A stretch of 64,000 bases of DNA from Arboricoccus pini (GTDB lineage Bacteria > Pseudomonadota > Alphaproteobacteria > Geminicoccales > Geminicoccaceae). The DNA lies in assembly GCF_900187945.1 (NCBI RefSeq), contig NZ_FYEH01000008.1:62001-126000 (forward strand), written 5' to 3'. Below, in pieces: positions 18,206-26,738 of the stretch. A model generated the notes under the pieces. That model had not been told where the DNA came from and did not search any database. It worked only from the letters and a program-made list of their open reading frames with translations. Both the position numbers and the translations under genes were made by a program. Numbering within the stretch: position 1 is the stretch's first letter; the number at the start of each line of letters is the position of its first letter.

Positions 18206-19228
18206 ATGAGCAGCCAGGCATATTTGTCGCAAATGCCTGCCGGCTTCGGCAACGGCATGGCGCGTGTCCTTGCCTGTATCGGCCATGATGATTTCTATGA
18301 GACGGTGATCAATGCGGTCGCGCCGTTGATCCCTTGCGATTTTTGGATCATGGCCCGCTATGAGACGGCGGCAAAACCTCGCATCATCTCAGAATCGGGC
18401 ATGGCGCCGGGTGCCAAGTCCGCCTACACGAAGACGCTCTGGCATTTGGACCCACTGATGCGGACGGTGCCCAACGATGCTCGCCGCGCCGTCAGCCTGA
18501 GGACCCTTTGCGCCAATCTGCCCCTTGATGGGGCTTATGCGCGCTATCTCGATCTGGACCTTCGCATTGCCGACGAGCTCGCTCTTCTCCTGCCGTTGAA
18601 TGAACAGAGTTTCCTGGCTCTCTGCCTGGACCGCCAGAGCGGGACCTTCGCGCCAGAAGAGCTGTGGCTGGCCTCCGAGCTGCTCGAAATCCTGTTGGAA
18701 ATGCATCGCCAGCATGTGATCCGCCTCCTGGAACGCGAAGTCGCGGCGATGACCAGTCAACCGGGCGACCCACATAGCGAATTCCTCGTCCTTACCGGCG
18801 AGGGCGCCATCTTGCACCAGTCGCCTGGTTGGTCGACCGCCGTCCGCCAGGCCTTTGAGACGGAGACATTGCCCACATCCTTGCCGCGCGGGGACGGATA
18901 TGTCCTGCCGGCAAAGGCCGGTTGGCACGTGCTTCAGGCACCTCTCGACGGGTCCAGCGTCATTCGGGATGGAGCGCGTCTTTTCGTCCTTCGGCGCACG
19001 TTGGAGGATCTTCAAGTCCGTTTCAACCGACTGGTCCATCGCTACCGCTTGACGGCCCGACAAAGACAGATCGTCCAGCTTTGCTACGAAGGACATCACA
19101 ACGCCTCGATCGCGCGCCGCCTGGGCATATCGATAGGTGGCGTTAAAAATCACAAAATGCGAATCTACGACAAGCTCGACATCACAAGTGAACGCGAATT
19201 GTTGTCGACGATCCTGACGAGCCATTAG
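18206..19228 (+). CDS. LuxR-family transcriptional regulator
   Basis: Regulator of 340 residues with a C-terminal LuxR/FixJ-type helix-turn-helix (YRLTARQRQIVQLCYEGHHNASIARRLGISIGGVKNHKMRIYDKLDI, about residues 280-325). The N-terminal 200 residues form no response-regulator receiver (no phospho-acceptor Asp pattern). They may be a sensor domain of GAF-like or unknown type. It is transcribed divergently from the hydantoin-type operon with 176 bp between the starts, so it is the likely regulator of that operon, possibly responding to the transported compound. Confidence 0.87.
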   Translation: MSSQAYLSQMPAGFGNGMARVLACIGHDDFYETVINAVAPLIPCDFWIMARYETAAKPRIISESGMAPGAKSAYTKTLWHLDPLMRTVPNDARRAVSLRTLCANLPLDGAYARYLDLDLRIADELALLLPLNEQSFLALCLDRQSGTFAPEELWLASELLEILLEMHRQHVIRLLEREVAAMTSQPGDPHSEFLVLTGEGAILHQSPGWSTAVRQAFETETLPTSLPRGDGYVLPAKAGWHVLQAPLDGSSVIRDGARLFVLRRTLEDLQVRFNRLVHRYRLTARQRQIVQLCYEGHHNASIARRLGISIGGVKNHKMRIYDKLDITSERELLSTILTSH

Positions 19229-20209
19229 CCAGGCCTCTTTTCAATCGCGATCGCCATCTCTGCTCGTCATGCGGGCGCAGGCAACACCGACGGCAGCCGC
19301 GAGGCCTGCCGAGCAGGAGCTAGTATTCCAAGTTCGCCAATACCGCCGGCACTACGGCCGAGAACGACCCAGACGAGCAGTGCCAGTCGGAAGACAACCT
19401 ATATCGAATAACGCCGAGGTGGCGCGAAGCGCGAACTCATCGGTGATCAGCTTTGCCTTGGCGGTGATCGCGGCGGCTCCTTGTGCGAGTTCTTCGAAGG
19501 CGGTTGCCCCGCTCTCGAGCGCTGGCCACTCGGTCGAGTTCATCGACCGCGGCCAGCACTACGTGCTCGGCGGCGACACTGACGGCGTGGAAATTCGTGG
19601 TGCCGCTGCCAGTCACGCGTTGCCCGACCCCATCCCGGTCGTCCAACCACCTCACCCCGTCTCGGCTCGTCGGGATGATCAGCGAGACGTCTTCTCCGAT
19701 TGGCATCGCAGCATGCACCACAACCCATTCCGCGTAAAAGGTGCCGGTGCTGTAGAGCTTACTTTCGTCAAGCCGGAAATTGTCTCCGTCGGGCTTGAGT
19801 ACGGTTTTGAAGTTCGCATCGCCGTCATTCCTGCTGCGGTCGAGCTCCGTGGTGGCGAGCCCAAAAATGTTGCCGGCAAGCACTGCCGGACGCCACTGAT
19901 CGCGCTGCCCGCCTCAAGAGCCGATGACGAAGCGCTCCACGAGAGTGAAGTGATTGCGGAATATATGCGCGACTTCGAAGGTCACGAAAGCCGCGCCCGA
20001 CGCGGTAAGATTGTTGAGCAGCGCGCAAATGGTCTAGTTGACGATCAGTGGTCAGTTCAGGTCCTTAGCGATTTCCAAATCCTTGCGCGCTGCGCCGAGC
20101 AGGAGGAGGCGATATTGATGTGAAGCGCCTCGCCCTGGGGAGAGAGCTGTGTCGAGAACCCGATCGTCTCCTCAAGCCGCGTCTCTGGATCGAAGCGAAC
20201 TCAGGCTGC
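19229..20209 (-). pseudogene. Decayed DszC/SfnB-like flavin monooxygenase (acyl-CoA dehydrogenase fold)
   Basis: Minus-strand remains of a DszC/SfnB-type sulfur-acquisition monooxygenase. From about 20030 to 19915 one frame reads CALLNNLTASGAAFVTFEVAHIF and HFTLVERFVIGS, then a stop. A shift leads into a second frame at 19883-19437 with VLAGNIFGLATTELD, SKLYSTGTFYAEWVVVHAAM and VGQRVTGSGTTNFHAVSVAAEHVV, all close to DszC/SfnB motifs. The C-terminal half is absent and the rest down to 19229 is not coding. It follows the LLM gene at 20210-21607 in the same direction, as expected for a sulfur-oxidation operon. The 284-codon rightward frame here is only its antisense. Confidence 0.72.
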
Positions 20210-21607
20210 TTACCGCGCGAGACTGTACGCCTCCACTTCGAGCCTCGTAGGTGGTGAAGGCAAGGAGATTCCGCTCGGGAAAACCGCGCTCGGACGAGCC
20301 AGCCCAAGATGATCGCGTAATGTCGCTCCTTTATACTCGCGGCGAAAGATGCCACGCCTTCGCAGGATCGGTATGACGTGATCGACGAAGGCTTCGATAC
20401 CCGACGGTTCGACATCGGGCATCAGATTGAAGCCGTCGACAGCACCGGCCTCGAACCATTCGGCAATCGTCGCTGCAAGTTGCTCGGGATCGCCGATCAC
20501 CAGCCGATGCCACGATTGGATTCGATCGAGAAGTTGACGGACGGTCAGCCGTTCGCGACGTGCCAGATTGAGAACGATGTCGCGCGCACCTTGAGAATTA
20601 CGCGACAGTTGCGACTTGTCGAACAGCCAAGGTGGCAGCTCTCGGTCCCAGGCAAGTTCATGGACATCGACACCGAGCTGCCAGGCGAAAATGGCGAGCC
20701 GGCGATCGCCTGCGAGTTCGTTGAGTTCGAAGGCGCGCCTGCGGGCTTCGGTTTCCGTGCCGCCCAGAATAAACGATAACCCGGGCATGATGCGCACCGC
20801 ATCCGCCGGCCTGCCGTGCCTTGAGGTCCGCTCACGCAGATCGCGCGCATAAGCCAGAGCATCGGGAAGCGTCGCCTGCGAGGTAAAGACGGCATCAGCA
20901 TGCCGGGCGGCAAGTTCCAGGCCGCCCTCTGAGCCACCGGCCTGGAACAGAACGGGTTGGCCCTGTGGCGAGCGCGGCAGATTGAGAGGCCCCGCGACCT
21001 TGAAATAGGCCCCATGATGATCAATGGCGCGAATACGCCTTGGCGCGGTAAAGACCCCCGATCCCTGATCGGCGACCATCGCGTCGTCGTCCCAGCTATC
21101 CCAGAGTGCCCGCACGACTTCGACGAATTCGTCGGCGCGAGCGTAGCGTTCCTCGCGCGGTGGCTGTGGCCTGGCGCCATAATTGGCGCTAGCGCGATGT
21201 TCGGCAGTCGTCACGATATTCCAGGCCGCTCTACCGCCACTCAGGTGATCGAGCGATGCTATTCGCCGAGCGACATTGTAAGGCTCCTCGAACGATGTGG
21301 AGACTGTCGCAACCAAGCCGACGTGACTGGTCTGCGATGCCAGGGTTGAGAGCAGGACGATGGGATCCAATGCCAGCGGCGGCTGGTCGATCTTACCGTT
21401 GTCGTCGATCGCGAGATGGAGATTGTCGGCCAGAAAGATGGCATCCAGAGTGCCGCGCTCGGCCACCTGTACAAGTTGCTGCCATTGAGACGGCTTCATG
21501 AAGCCCACGGGATCGGTATAGGGCGCGCGCCAGGCGGCTGGATGCATGCCGTCGGAAAGCACGTTCAGGCCCAGATGGAGCTCTCGTCGTTCCATGCGGT
21601 TCACCAT
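20210..21607 (-). CDS. LLM flavin-dependent monooxygenase, NtaA/SnaA/DszA family
   Basis: Third LLM monooxygenase (465 residues). Family motifs include LHLGLNVLSDGMHPAAWRAP at the start, [33 protein letters not shown] around residues 104-136, GVYFKVAGPLNLPRSPQG-like GAYFKVAGPLNLPRSPQG, and AVDGFNLMPDVEPSGIEAFVDHVIPILRRRG. It belongs to a subgroup different from the 2547/4269 pair (different N-terminus, no PTGHH). It sits 16 bp after a MetQ-like binding protein, so the imported compound is probably a thioether, sulfoxide or sulfone related to methionine. Flavin reductase is not in the operon. Confidence 0.92.
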   Translation of the reverse strand: MVNRMERRELHLGLNVLSDGMHPAAWRAPYTDPVGFMKPSQWQQLVQVAERGTLDAIFLADNLHLAIDDNGKIDQPPLALDPIVLLSTLASQTSHVGLVATVSTSFEEPYNVARRIASLDHLSGGRAAWNIVTTAEHRASANYGARPQPPREERYARADEFVEVVRALWDSWDDDAMVADQGSGVFTAPRRIRAIDHHGAYFKVAGPLNLPRSPQGQPVLFQAGGSEGGLELAARHADAVFTSQATLPDALAYARDLRERTSRHGRPADAVRIMPGLSFILGGTETEARRRAFELNELAGDRRLAIFAWQLGVDVHELAWDRELPPWLFDKSQLSRNSQGARDIVLNLARRERLTVRQLLDRIQSWHRLVIGDPEQLAATIAEWFEAGAVDGFNLMPDVEPSGIEAFVDHVIPILRRRGIFRREYKGATLRDHLGLARPSAVFPSGISLPSPPTRLEVEAYSLAR

Positions 21608-21622
21608 GTCATGCAGCGATCT

Positions 21623-22570
21623 CTAGAGACCGGCATTGGTGGAGGTCGACGGGCTGTCCGTCGTCGGCAAGACGATCGGCTTTGTGCGCGGATCGTTAAA
21701 GATGAAGGTCTGAAGCTTCGGATCCTCGAAAGCCTTGATCAGGTTTTTGATGTTCTCGGTATCTCGATAGCGACTGCCGATCGTCAGAACCGAGGCGAAC
21801 TGATCCGGCGATTTCGGGCTATAGATCAGCTTCTCGGGCGCAATGCCGGAAGCAAGAAAGCTTTCCGCATAGCCGATCACGGCGTCGAGAGAGGTCAGTC
21901 CGCGCGGTTGCGCGCCAAGGTCAAGAAGTGTCCAGGAGAAATTCCGTGGGTTCTCGCTGATGTCGTCGAGGCCTGCCGTCCAGGGTTCGACACCGGGGCG
22001 AAGCTTGATCAGACCGGCGTTCTCCAAAAGCCAGAGCGCTTGTGCTTCGTTGGCGGGATCGGCCGGGATCGAGATCCTGGCACCCTGGGGAAGGGATTGC
22101 AGATCGTGATATTTCTCGGACCAGACCCCGAAGATCCAGTGAAAGATCGGGCCCGTGCCCGGTTCTTCCTGAAAGGCAGGGTTGGCCGCCATGACCTGCC
22201 CCAGCCAGTAACGGTGCTGGAAGATGGTACCGGCGATCTTGCCGTCGGAAACGGCTCTGTTGATCTGCGTGCTGTCGCTGAGCGAAACCCCCCTCACCTT
22301 CACGCCATGAGCGGGTCCGAGCGTGCTGCTGACATATTCGAGGATCGCCTGTTCCGCCGGATTGCTTTCCAGATAGGCGACATCAAGGACGCTGCCGGGC
22401 TCCGGGATCGTTGAGGCCTCACCGGCGTAACGAAACGACGCGAGGCCCGCACCGATCACAGCCACGAGCACGATGAGGCCCGTCACCCACGGCCAGCGAC
22501 GGCGGCGTTTGATTGTGAAGCTCTGACCGGTCGTCTGGTCGGCGGACGGCCGGTGATTCTGGCTGTTCAT
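21623..22570 (-). CDS. MetQ/NlpA-like ABC substrate-binding protein
   Basis: Binding protein of 315 residues for the adjacent MetNI-like transporter. The first 20 residues are hydrophilic (MNSQNHRPSADQTTGQSFTI), then RRRRWPWVTGLIVLVAVIGAGLASF forms a membrane anchor. The mature part shows the NlpA pattern ILEYVSSTLGPAHGVKVRGVSLSDSTQINRAVSDG and ARISIPADPANEAQALWLLENAGLIKLR. No lipobox cysteine is present, so it is probably held by the uncleaved helix, unusual for the family. The frame extends to 22657; ATG at 22570 is chosen because it begins just before the anchor and clears the permease stop. Confidence 0.88.
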   Translation of the reverse strand: MNSQNHRPSADQTTGQSFTIKRRRRWPWVTGLIVLVAVIGAGLASFRYAGEASTIPEPGSVLDVAYLESNPAEQAILEYVSSTLGPAHGVKVRGVSLSDSTQINRAVSDGKIAGTIFQHRYWLGQVMAANPAFQEEPGTGPIFHWIFGVWSEKYHDLQSLPQGARISIPADPANEAQALWLLENAGLIKLRPGVEPWTAGLDDISENPRNFSWTLLDLGAQPRGLTSLDAVIGYAESFLASGIAPEKLIYSPKSPDQFASVLTIGSRYRDTENIKNLIKAFEDPKLQTFIFNDPRTKPIVLPTTDSPSTSTNAGL

Positions 22571-22622
22571 GGAAAAGTCTTTCGCGATGGTTTTTCGATC
22601 GGAACCGACCGGATGGATTTGC

Positions 22623-23330
22623 TCAGCGTCGTCTGGCGCGGCGGACGCAATAGTCACCGACGGCCTGCACGACTGCGACCGTCGCTATCAGGATCAGCAT
22701 GGTGGCGATCATGACAGTGTGGTCAAACCTCTGGTATCCGTAGGTAACGGCGACGTAGCCAATGCCTCCGGCGCCAATCGTTCCGGCGATTGCCGAGTAT
22801 TCGATCATTGCAATCGTATTGACTGTCATGCTGCCGATAATAGCTGGCCAAGCTTCAGCAATCTGCGCATGAGCTATCACCTGCAAGTCAGATCCGCCGG
22901 AAGCCCGAGCCAGATCCGTTATCGCCGGTGGCACCTCTCGCAATGCGTTCTCTACAAGCCTTGCGAAGAACGGCGTGCCCGCGACGACCATGGGGACAAT
23001 CGCCGCTGGAATGCCAATTGTCGTGCCGGTGATCAGCAAGGTGAAGGGGATGATCGCCGCCATGAGCACGAGGAAGGGCAAGGACCGACCCAGGCTGATG
23101 ACGGCGTTGAGGGCCGCATGCAAACGCGGCCGAGGAAAGAGTCCGCCTGGGCTGGTATTATGGGCGATTACGCCCAGAGGCAGCCCCAGCGCAAAGACGA
23201 TGATCATCACGACCCCGACCATCACAACTGTCTCGCCGAATGCTGGAACCAGTAGTTCAGGGAGTTTCGACCAGGGCGTCCCGGGCAGCGTCGTTGCTGC
23301 TTCCCGGCCGAACGTCTCGGCGGCGCTCAT
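22623..23330 (-). CDS. MetI-like ABC transporter permease
   Basis: Permease of the methionine-uptake type (235 residues, five membrane helices). VVMVGVVMIIVFALGLPLGVI is the first helix; the EAA-like loop ENALREVPPAITDLARASGGSDLQVIAHAQIAEAWPAI is conserved; and MIEYSAIAGTIGAGGIGYVAVTYGYQRF is the typical MetI C-terminal segment. It overlaps metN-like by four bases. With a monooxygenase in the operon it more likely imports a methionine analogue or another organosulfur compound than methionine itself. Confidence 0.92.
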   Translation of the reverse strand: MSAAETFGREAATTLPGTPWSKLPELLVPAFGETVVMVGVVMIIVFALGLPLGVIAHNTSPGGLFPRPRLHAALNAVISLGRSLPFLVLMAAIIPFTLLITGTTIGIPAAIVPMVVAGTPFFARLVENALREVPPAITDLARASGGSDLQVIAHAQIAEAWPAIIGSMTVNTIAMIEYSAIAGTIGAGGIGYVAVTYGYQRFDHTVMIATMLILIATVAVVQAVGDYCVRRARRR

Positions 23331-24364
23331 ACCTCAATCCTTTCGCCGACCTTCTCCCGCCCGCCTTTCGACGGCGAGGCGACGAGGTAGCCCTGAAGTC
23401 CCTGCTCGCTCAGGAAGCGACGAATATTCGCTTCGGGAAGATTGGCAGGCAGGCTGATCGTCGCATGACCTACCTGATGTCGCCGAATCGTTTCGATCGA
23501 GGCGGTCAGCAAGTGGACCTCTGCTCCCAGCGCCCGATTTATGGCAGCCAGCCAGGTTGGAGCGACGTGATCGCTCCCGTAGACCACCCGCCAGACCTGG
23601 CCGCCTCCGTCGATCGAATCGTCCTCCCCGCTCGGGGATGGAAGAAGCAGGTTGCCGAGCTGCGATTCCGGATCGACGAGCAGATCAAGGAGCGGGCCGC
23701 TCTCGATGATCCTTCCGTGCGACAAGCGCGCCACGCGATCTGCAATCTTGCGGACCATCTGCATGTCGTGGGTAATCATGAGGATCGTCAGGCCGAGATC
23801 CTGCCGAAGCTCTCGCAGCAGGGCGATGACCGATTCGACATTGTCGGGGTCGAGGCCGGATGTCGCCTCGTCGGCAAGGAGCACGGACGGTCGCAGAGCC
23901 AGGGCGCGAGCAATGCCGACTCTCTGGCGTTGACCGCCAGAGAGTTGATGGGGATAACGATGCGCATGCTGCGCCAGACCAACGCGCTCCAGCAGTTCGA
24001 GCACCCGCGCGTCCCGTTCTTCCCGAACCACACCCATATACTCAAGCGGCAGGGCGATGTTCTCGGCGGCCGTACGCCTGCTTAGCATGTGCGACGCCTG
24101 GAAAATCGTCCCGATCGATCGCCGGGCGACACGCAGTTCGGCCGCGCGCAGGCCGGTTAACTCGACCCCGTCGACAACGATAGATCCCGAACTGGGTCGT
24201 CCAAGCAGATTGATGCAGCGGGCGAGCGTACTTTTACCAGCCCCACTGGGGCCGACTACGGCGAGAATTTCCCCGCGCTCGACAGAAAGATTGATGGCAT
24301 CGAGGACAATCGAATGCCGATCACCGTCCGAAAAGTTTTTGGAAAGATTGGTGATGGTAATCAT
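23327..24364 (-). CDS. MetN-like ABC transporter ATP-binding protein
   Basis: ATPase of 345 residues. Walker A GPSGAGKST is at about residues 38-46, followed by the signature LSGGQRQRVGIARAL, Walker B VLLADEATSGLDPD and H-loop ITHDMQM. The C-terminal domain from about residue 260 (LGAEVHLLTASIETIRRHQVGHATISLP) is the NIL domain, which in MetN binds methionine and inhibits transport from inside. Its presence marks the protein as MetN type. It is the first gene of the leftward operon MetN-MetI-MetQ-LLM. Confidence 0.93.
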   Translation of the reverse strand: MITITNLSKNFSDGDRHSIVLDAINLSVERGEILAVVGPSGAGKSTLARCINLLGRPSSGSIVVDGVELTGLRAAELRVARRSIGTIFQASHMLSRRTAAENIALPLEYMGVVREERDARVLELLERVGLAQHAHRYPHQLSGGQRQRVGIARALALRPSVLLADEATSGLDPDNVESVIALLRELRQDLGLTILMITHDMQMVRKIADRVARLSHGRIIESGPLLDLLVDPESQLGNLLLPSPSGEDDSIDGGGQVWRVVYGSDHVAPTWLAAINRALGAEVHLLTASIETIRRHQVGHATISLPANLPEANIRRFLSEQGLQGYLVASPSKGGREKVGERIEV

Positions 24365-25258
24365 TTATGTATCCGTGACGATTCGCGCAAGAATCGTGGC
24401 TGTAATCACCACCTAGCCGATGTGCCGGCGACCCTTGTGGGATGTCGCTGGTTTCGGCTCGACAACAGGCACCGGTCGGCACCGCATGCACTGCCGTTCG
24501 ACATCGGATAGTGAAATCCGGCGCTGGATGTCGGTCTGCCAGCCTAGGATGCGTGCTAGAACAACAATATTCGTATTGATGCATAACGACGAGTTCGCGC
24601 TCGTATCTCTGGATATCGTTGTGTAAAATTCTCACCATTATATTCAAACCGATGAGATATCTGTCGAAAAAGTTGAACATCGGTATCTTGATAGATATAA
24701 TAAACGAGAATTACCGATAATATAACTCTTCTCAATCAAGATTGGATACTCCGGCGTCACTGTAAGTACGTCCACAAGGACATGCGGATCAATGATTTCG
24801 TCTCTCTGACCGGCCTAACGTCCGCCATACAAACAGCGGACGGGCTGTCGTGTGGTTTTTTAAGAAAGACACACGTTATATGGACAGTTTCAATGATAGG
24901 TAAGACTCAAGCTCTCAAGGCAATCAATATTACGATGTATTTTATGCCGTTCTTTCGCGAATGAGGCATCTTTTTATGGTTTTCGGTTCAAGACACTTCG
25001 TGATTGCTACGTGGCGTCGGGCTAGCGAATAGTATGTCCGAATTTTCCGTAGTTACATTCCGATAATTGGCCGGCAGGTCATTGGTCCTCCCCTGATGTG
25101 CCGTTGGGCGGTCGAGCGATCGATGCTGATCCACATGGGCTCTTAGGGTTGATGGGCCTGCCTATGTTGATGCGAGCGCCGTCTCTTAAAAAAAAACGCG
25201 CAGCTTTGTCGCGTACGCGTCTGAATTTCCTCGTTCCACGGAGATATTTCCCTTGGTT
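24365..25258. other. AT-rich non-coding stretch upstream of the MetNIQ-like operon
   Basis: About 890 bp without a recognisable gene, clearly poorer in GC than the operons, especially 24550-25010. It must hold the leftward promoter for the MetN-like gene. No SAM riboswitch consensus or clear -35/-10 pair was found. The segment 24762-24798 (GTAAGTACGT, then TGCGGATCAATGATTT) recurs in shortened form at 27039-27063. Confidence 0.4.
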
Positions 25259-25260
25259 GT

Positions 25261-25275
25261 CTATCGAGTCAATAG
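25261..25275. promoter_or_regulatory. Operator-like palindrome before the truncated LLM gene
   Basis: CTATCGA-G-TCAATAG is a 7-1-7 inverted repeat with one mismatch, followed by GGGTTAGT. It is the counterpart of the site at 4149-4163 (CTATTGA-C-TCTATAG followed by GGGTTTAT). It lies about 56 bp before the ATG of the truncated LLM gene, so the regulatory site outlived the gene it served. Confidence 0.45.
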
Positions 25276-25330
25276 GGTTAGTGGCGCAACGTGGGCATCA
25301 TCGTTTCCCGGCGGTTATGTGGAGGGTTTC

Positions 25331-25661
25331 ATGTCCCGACAGATTCATTTCAACGCGTTCGACATGAACTGCGTGGGTCACCAGTCGCCGGGGCTGTGGG
25401 CGCATCCGCGCGACCGGTCCTGGACATACAAGGACCTGGACTATTGGCAGGGTCTGGCGCGCACGCTGGAGCGGGGCATCTTTGACGGCATCTTCATCGC
25501 CGACGTGATCGGCTATTACGATGTCTATAAGGGCAGTAATTACCACGCCATCCAGCAGGCGGCGCAAATTCCGGTCAACGATCCCTTGCAACTGGCGGCA
25601 CCGATCGCGCTCGCGACCGAGCATCTGGGCATCGGCATCACCGCGTCGACCTCCTTTGAGC
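25331..25661 (+). pseudogene. Truncated LLM monooxygenase (N-terminal fragment)
   Basis: About 110 codons of a fourth NtaA/SnaA/DszA-type monooxygenase: QIHFNAFDMNCVGHQSPGLW, then ARTLERGIFDGIFIADVIGYYDVY, and LAAPIALATEHLGIGITASTSFE. Immediately after TSFE the homology stops. The frame stays open to 25867 but its sequence is no longer family-like, and the FMN-binding barrel is missing. About 330 more residues would be expected. Probably inactivated by a deletion that fused it to unrelated DNA before the convergent LysR gene. Confidence 0.8.
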
Positions 25662-25799
25662 CTTCGAGGCGATTCATCCCTATAAGGCTACCGGCCTGGG
25701 TATTGGGCGACGTGCTCGGCGGCGTTCCGCGCATCGCTTGGCAAGTGTTCCAGCCACTTCGATGCTTACATCGACGACGCGGACTGATCAGACACGGCC

Positions 25800-26738
25800 C
25801 TATGGGCGTCCACGTTCGGTCAGGAGACGCGCCCGCCAAAGCCCGGCATCCACCATTTGTGCAATGACGTCGGCCATAACCTCGGCGACCGCCTCGCTGC
25901 CTCGAGGGTTCATCGTCCGTTGCGACACGACGACCGATAAGCGCCAAGACGGTGTGGGGTCGTGGATGGAAATGGCCACCATCTCACCGCGTGCCAGTTC
26001 GTCCCCGAAAGCGAAATGCGGCATGACCGCTAGCGCCAAACGTTCGCGGACCATACGGGCGATGGCTGGCAAGCTATCGCAAGCCATGGCCTTGGGGCTG
26101 ACGTCGTGACGAGCGGCAAACCGCTCGATCACGGTGCGCATGACGTTCGGCGCGCCAGGCAAAACGATTGGCAGGTCGAACATCTCACGAAATGTAACGC
26201 TAGCTTTCCTCACCAGGGGATGGTCGGGGGGAACGAAGAGCATCAGGTCCTCGGCCATCATCTCGGTCCAGGCTACATGCTCGAACGCCTTGTGGTCGTA
26301 GAGCAACGCCACGTCGAGGCGCCCCATCGTGATGAAATCGTCGATATAGCCTGTCATCGCTTCGACGATGTGAAGCGTGATGTTCGGCTGGCGCACGGCC
26401 ATCGCCTTTATCAGCGGCAACGAAAGCCCGCGACAAGCCGAGGTCGGTAGTCCCACTGACACTCGGCCGGACGGGGTCAGGGACTGAGAGCGTATAACCT
26501 CGCGCGTACGTTCAACTTCCTGCAAAATGCGGCGAGCATGATCGTATAATTGAAGCCCGATCTCGGTCGGCGTCACGCCCCGAGCATGACGTACAAGCAA
26601 ATCGACACCCAACTCACCCTCGAGATTGCGCATCTGTTGACTGAGCGAAGGCTGGGCAATGCGCAGAACTTCCGCCGCGCGCGAGAGATTGCCGCACTCC
26701 GCGATCTGAATGAAATATTTGAGTTGACGCAAATCCAT
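25800..26738 (-). CDS. LysR-family transcriptional regulator
   Basis: LysR-type regulator of 312 residues. The N-terminal winged helix is MDLRQLKYFIQIAECGNLSRAAEVLRIAQPSLSQQMRNLEGELGVDLLVRHARG. The rest is a periplasmic-binding-like effector domain (GRVSVGLPTSACRGLSLPLIKAM, then DVALLYD). The subgroup resembles Nac/cytosine-type regulators that act in nitrogen metabolism. I start at the ATG of MDLRQLKYF (26738); a frame to 26780 adds 14 unlikely residues. It is divergent from the cyclase/amidase/transport operon beginning at 27303 and is its likely activator. Confidence 0.92.
   Translation of the reverse strand: MDLRQLKYFIQIAECGNLSRAAEVLRIAQPSLSQQMRNLEGELGVDLLVRHARGVTPTEIGLQLYDHARRILQEVERTREVIRSQSLTPSGRVSVGLPTSACRGLSLPLIKAMAVRQPNITLHIVEAMTGYIDDFITMGRLDVALLYDHKAFEHVAWTEMMAEDLMLFVPPDHPLVRKASVTFREMFDLPIVLPGAPNVMRTVIERFAARHDVSPKAMACDSLPAIARMVRERLALAVMPHFAFGDELARGEMVAISIHDPTPSWRLSVVVSQRTMNPRGSEAVAEVMADVIAQMVDAGLWRARLLTERGRP

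Noticed and set aside
19269-20123. Rightward frame of 284 codons
   Set aside because: It is antisense to a decayed DszC/SfnB-like gene whose minus-strand frames carry clear motifs. The rightward translation shows no family features.
24365-24780. SAM riboswitch before the MetN-like gene
   Set aside because: Looked for SAM-II or SAM-I type conserved boxes on the minus strand and found none; the transporter probably responds to other sulfur control.
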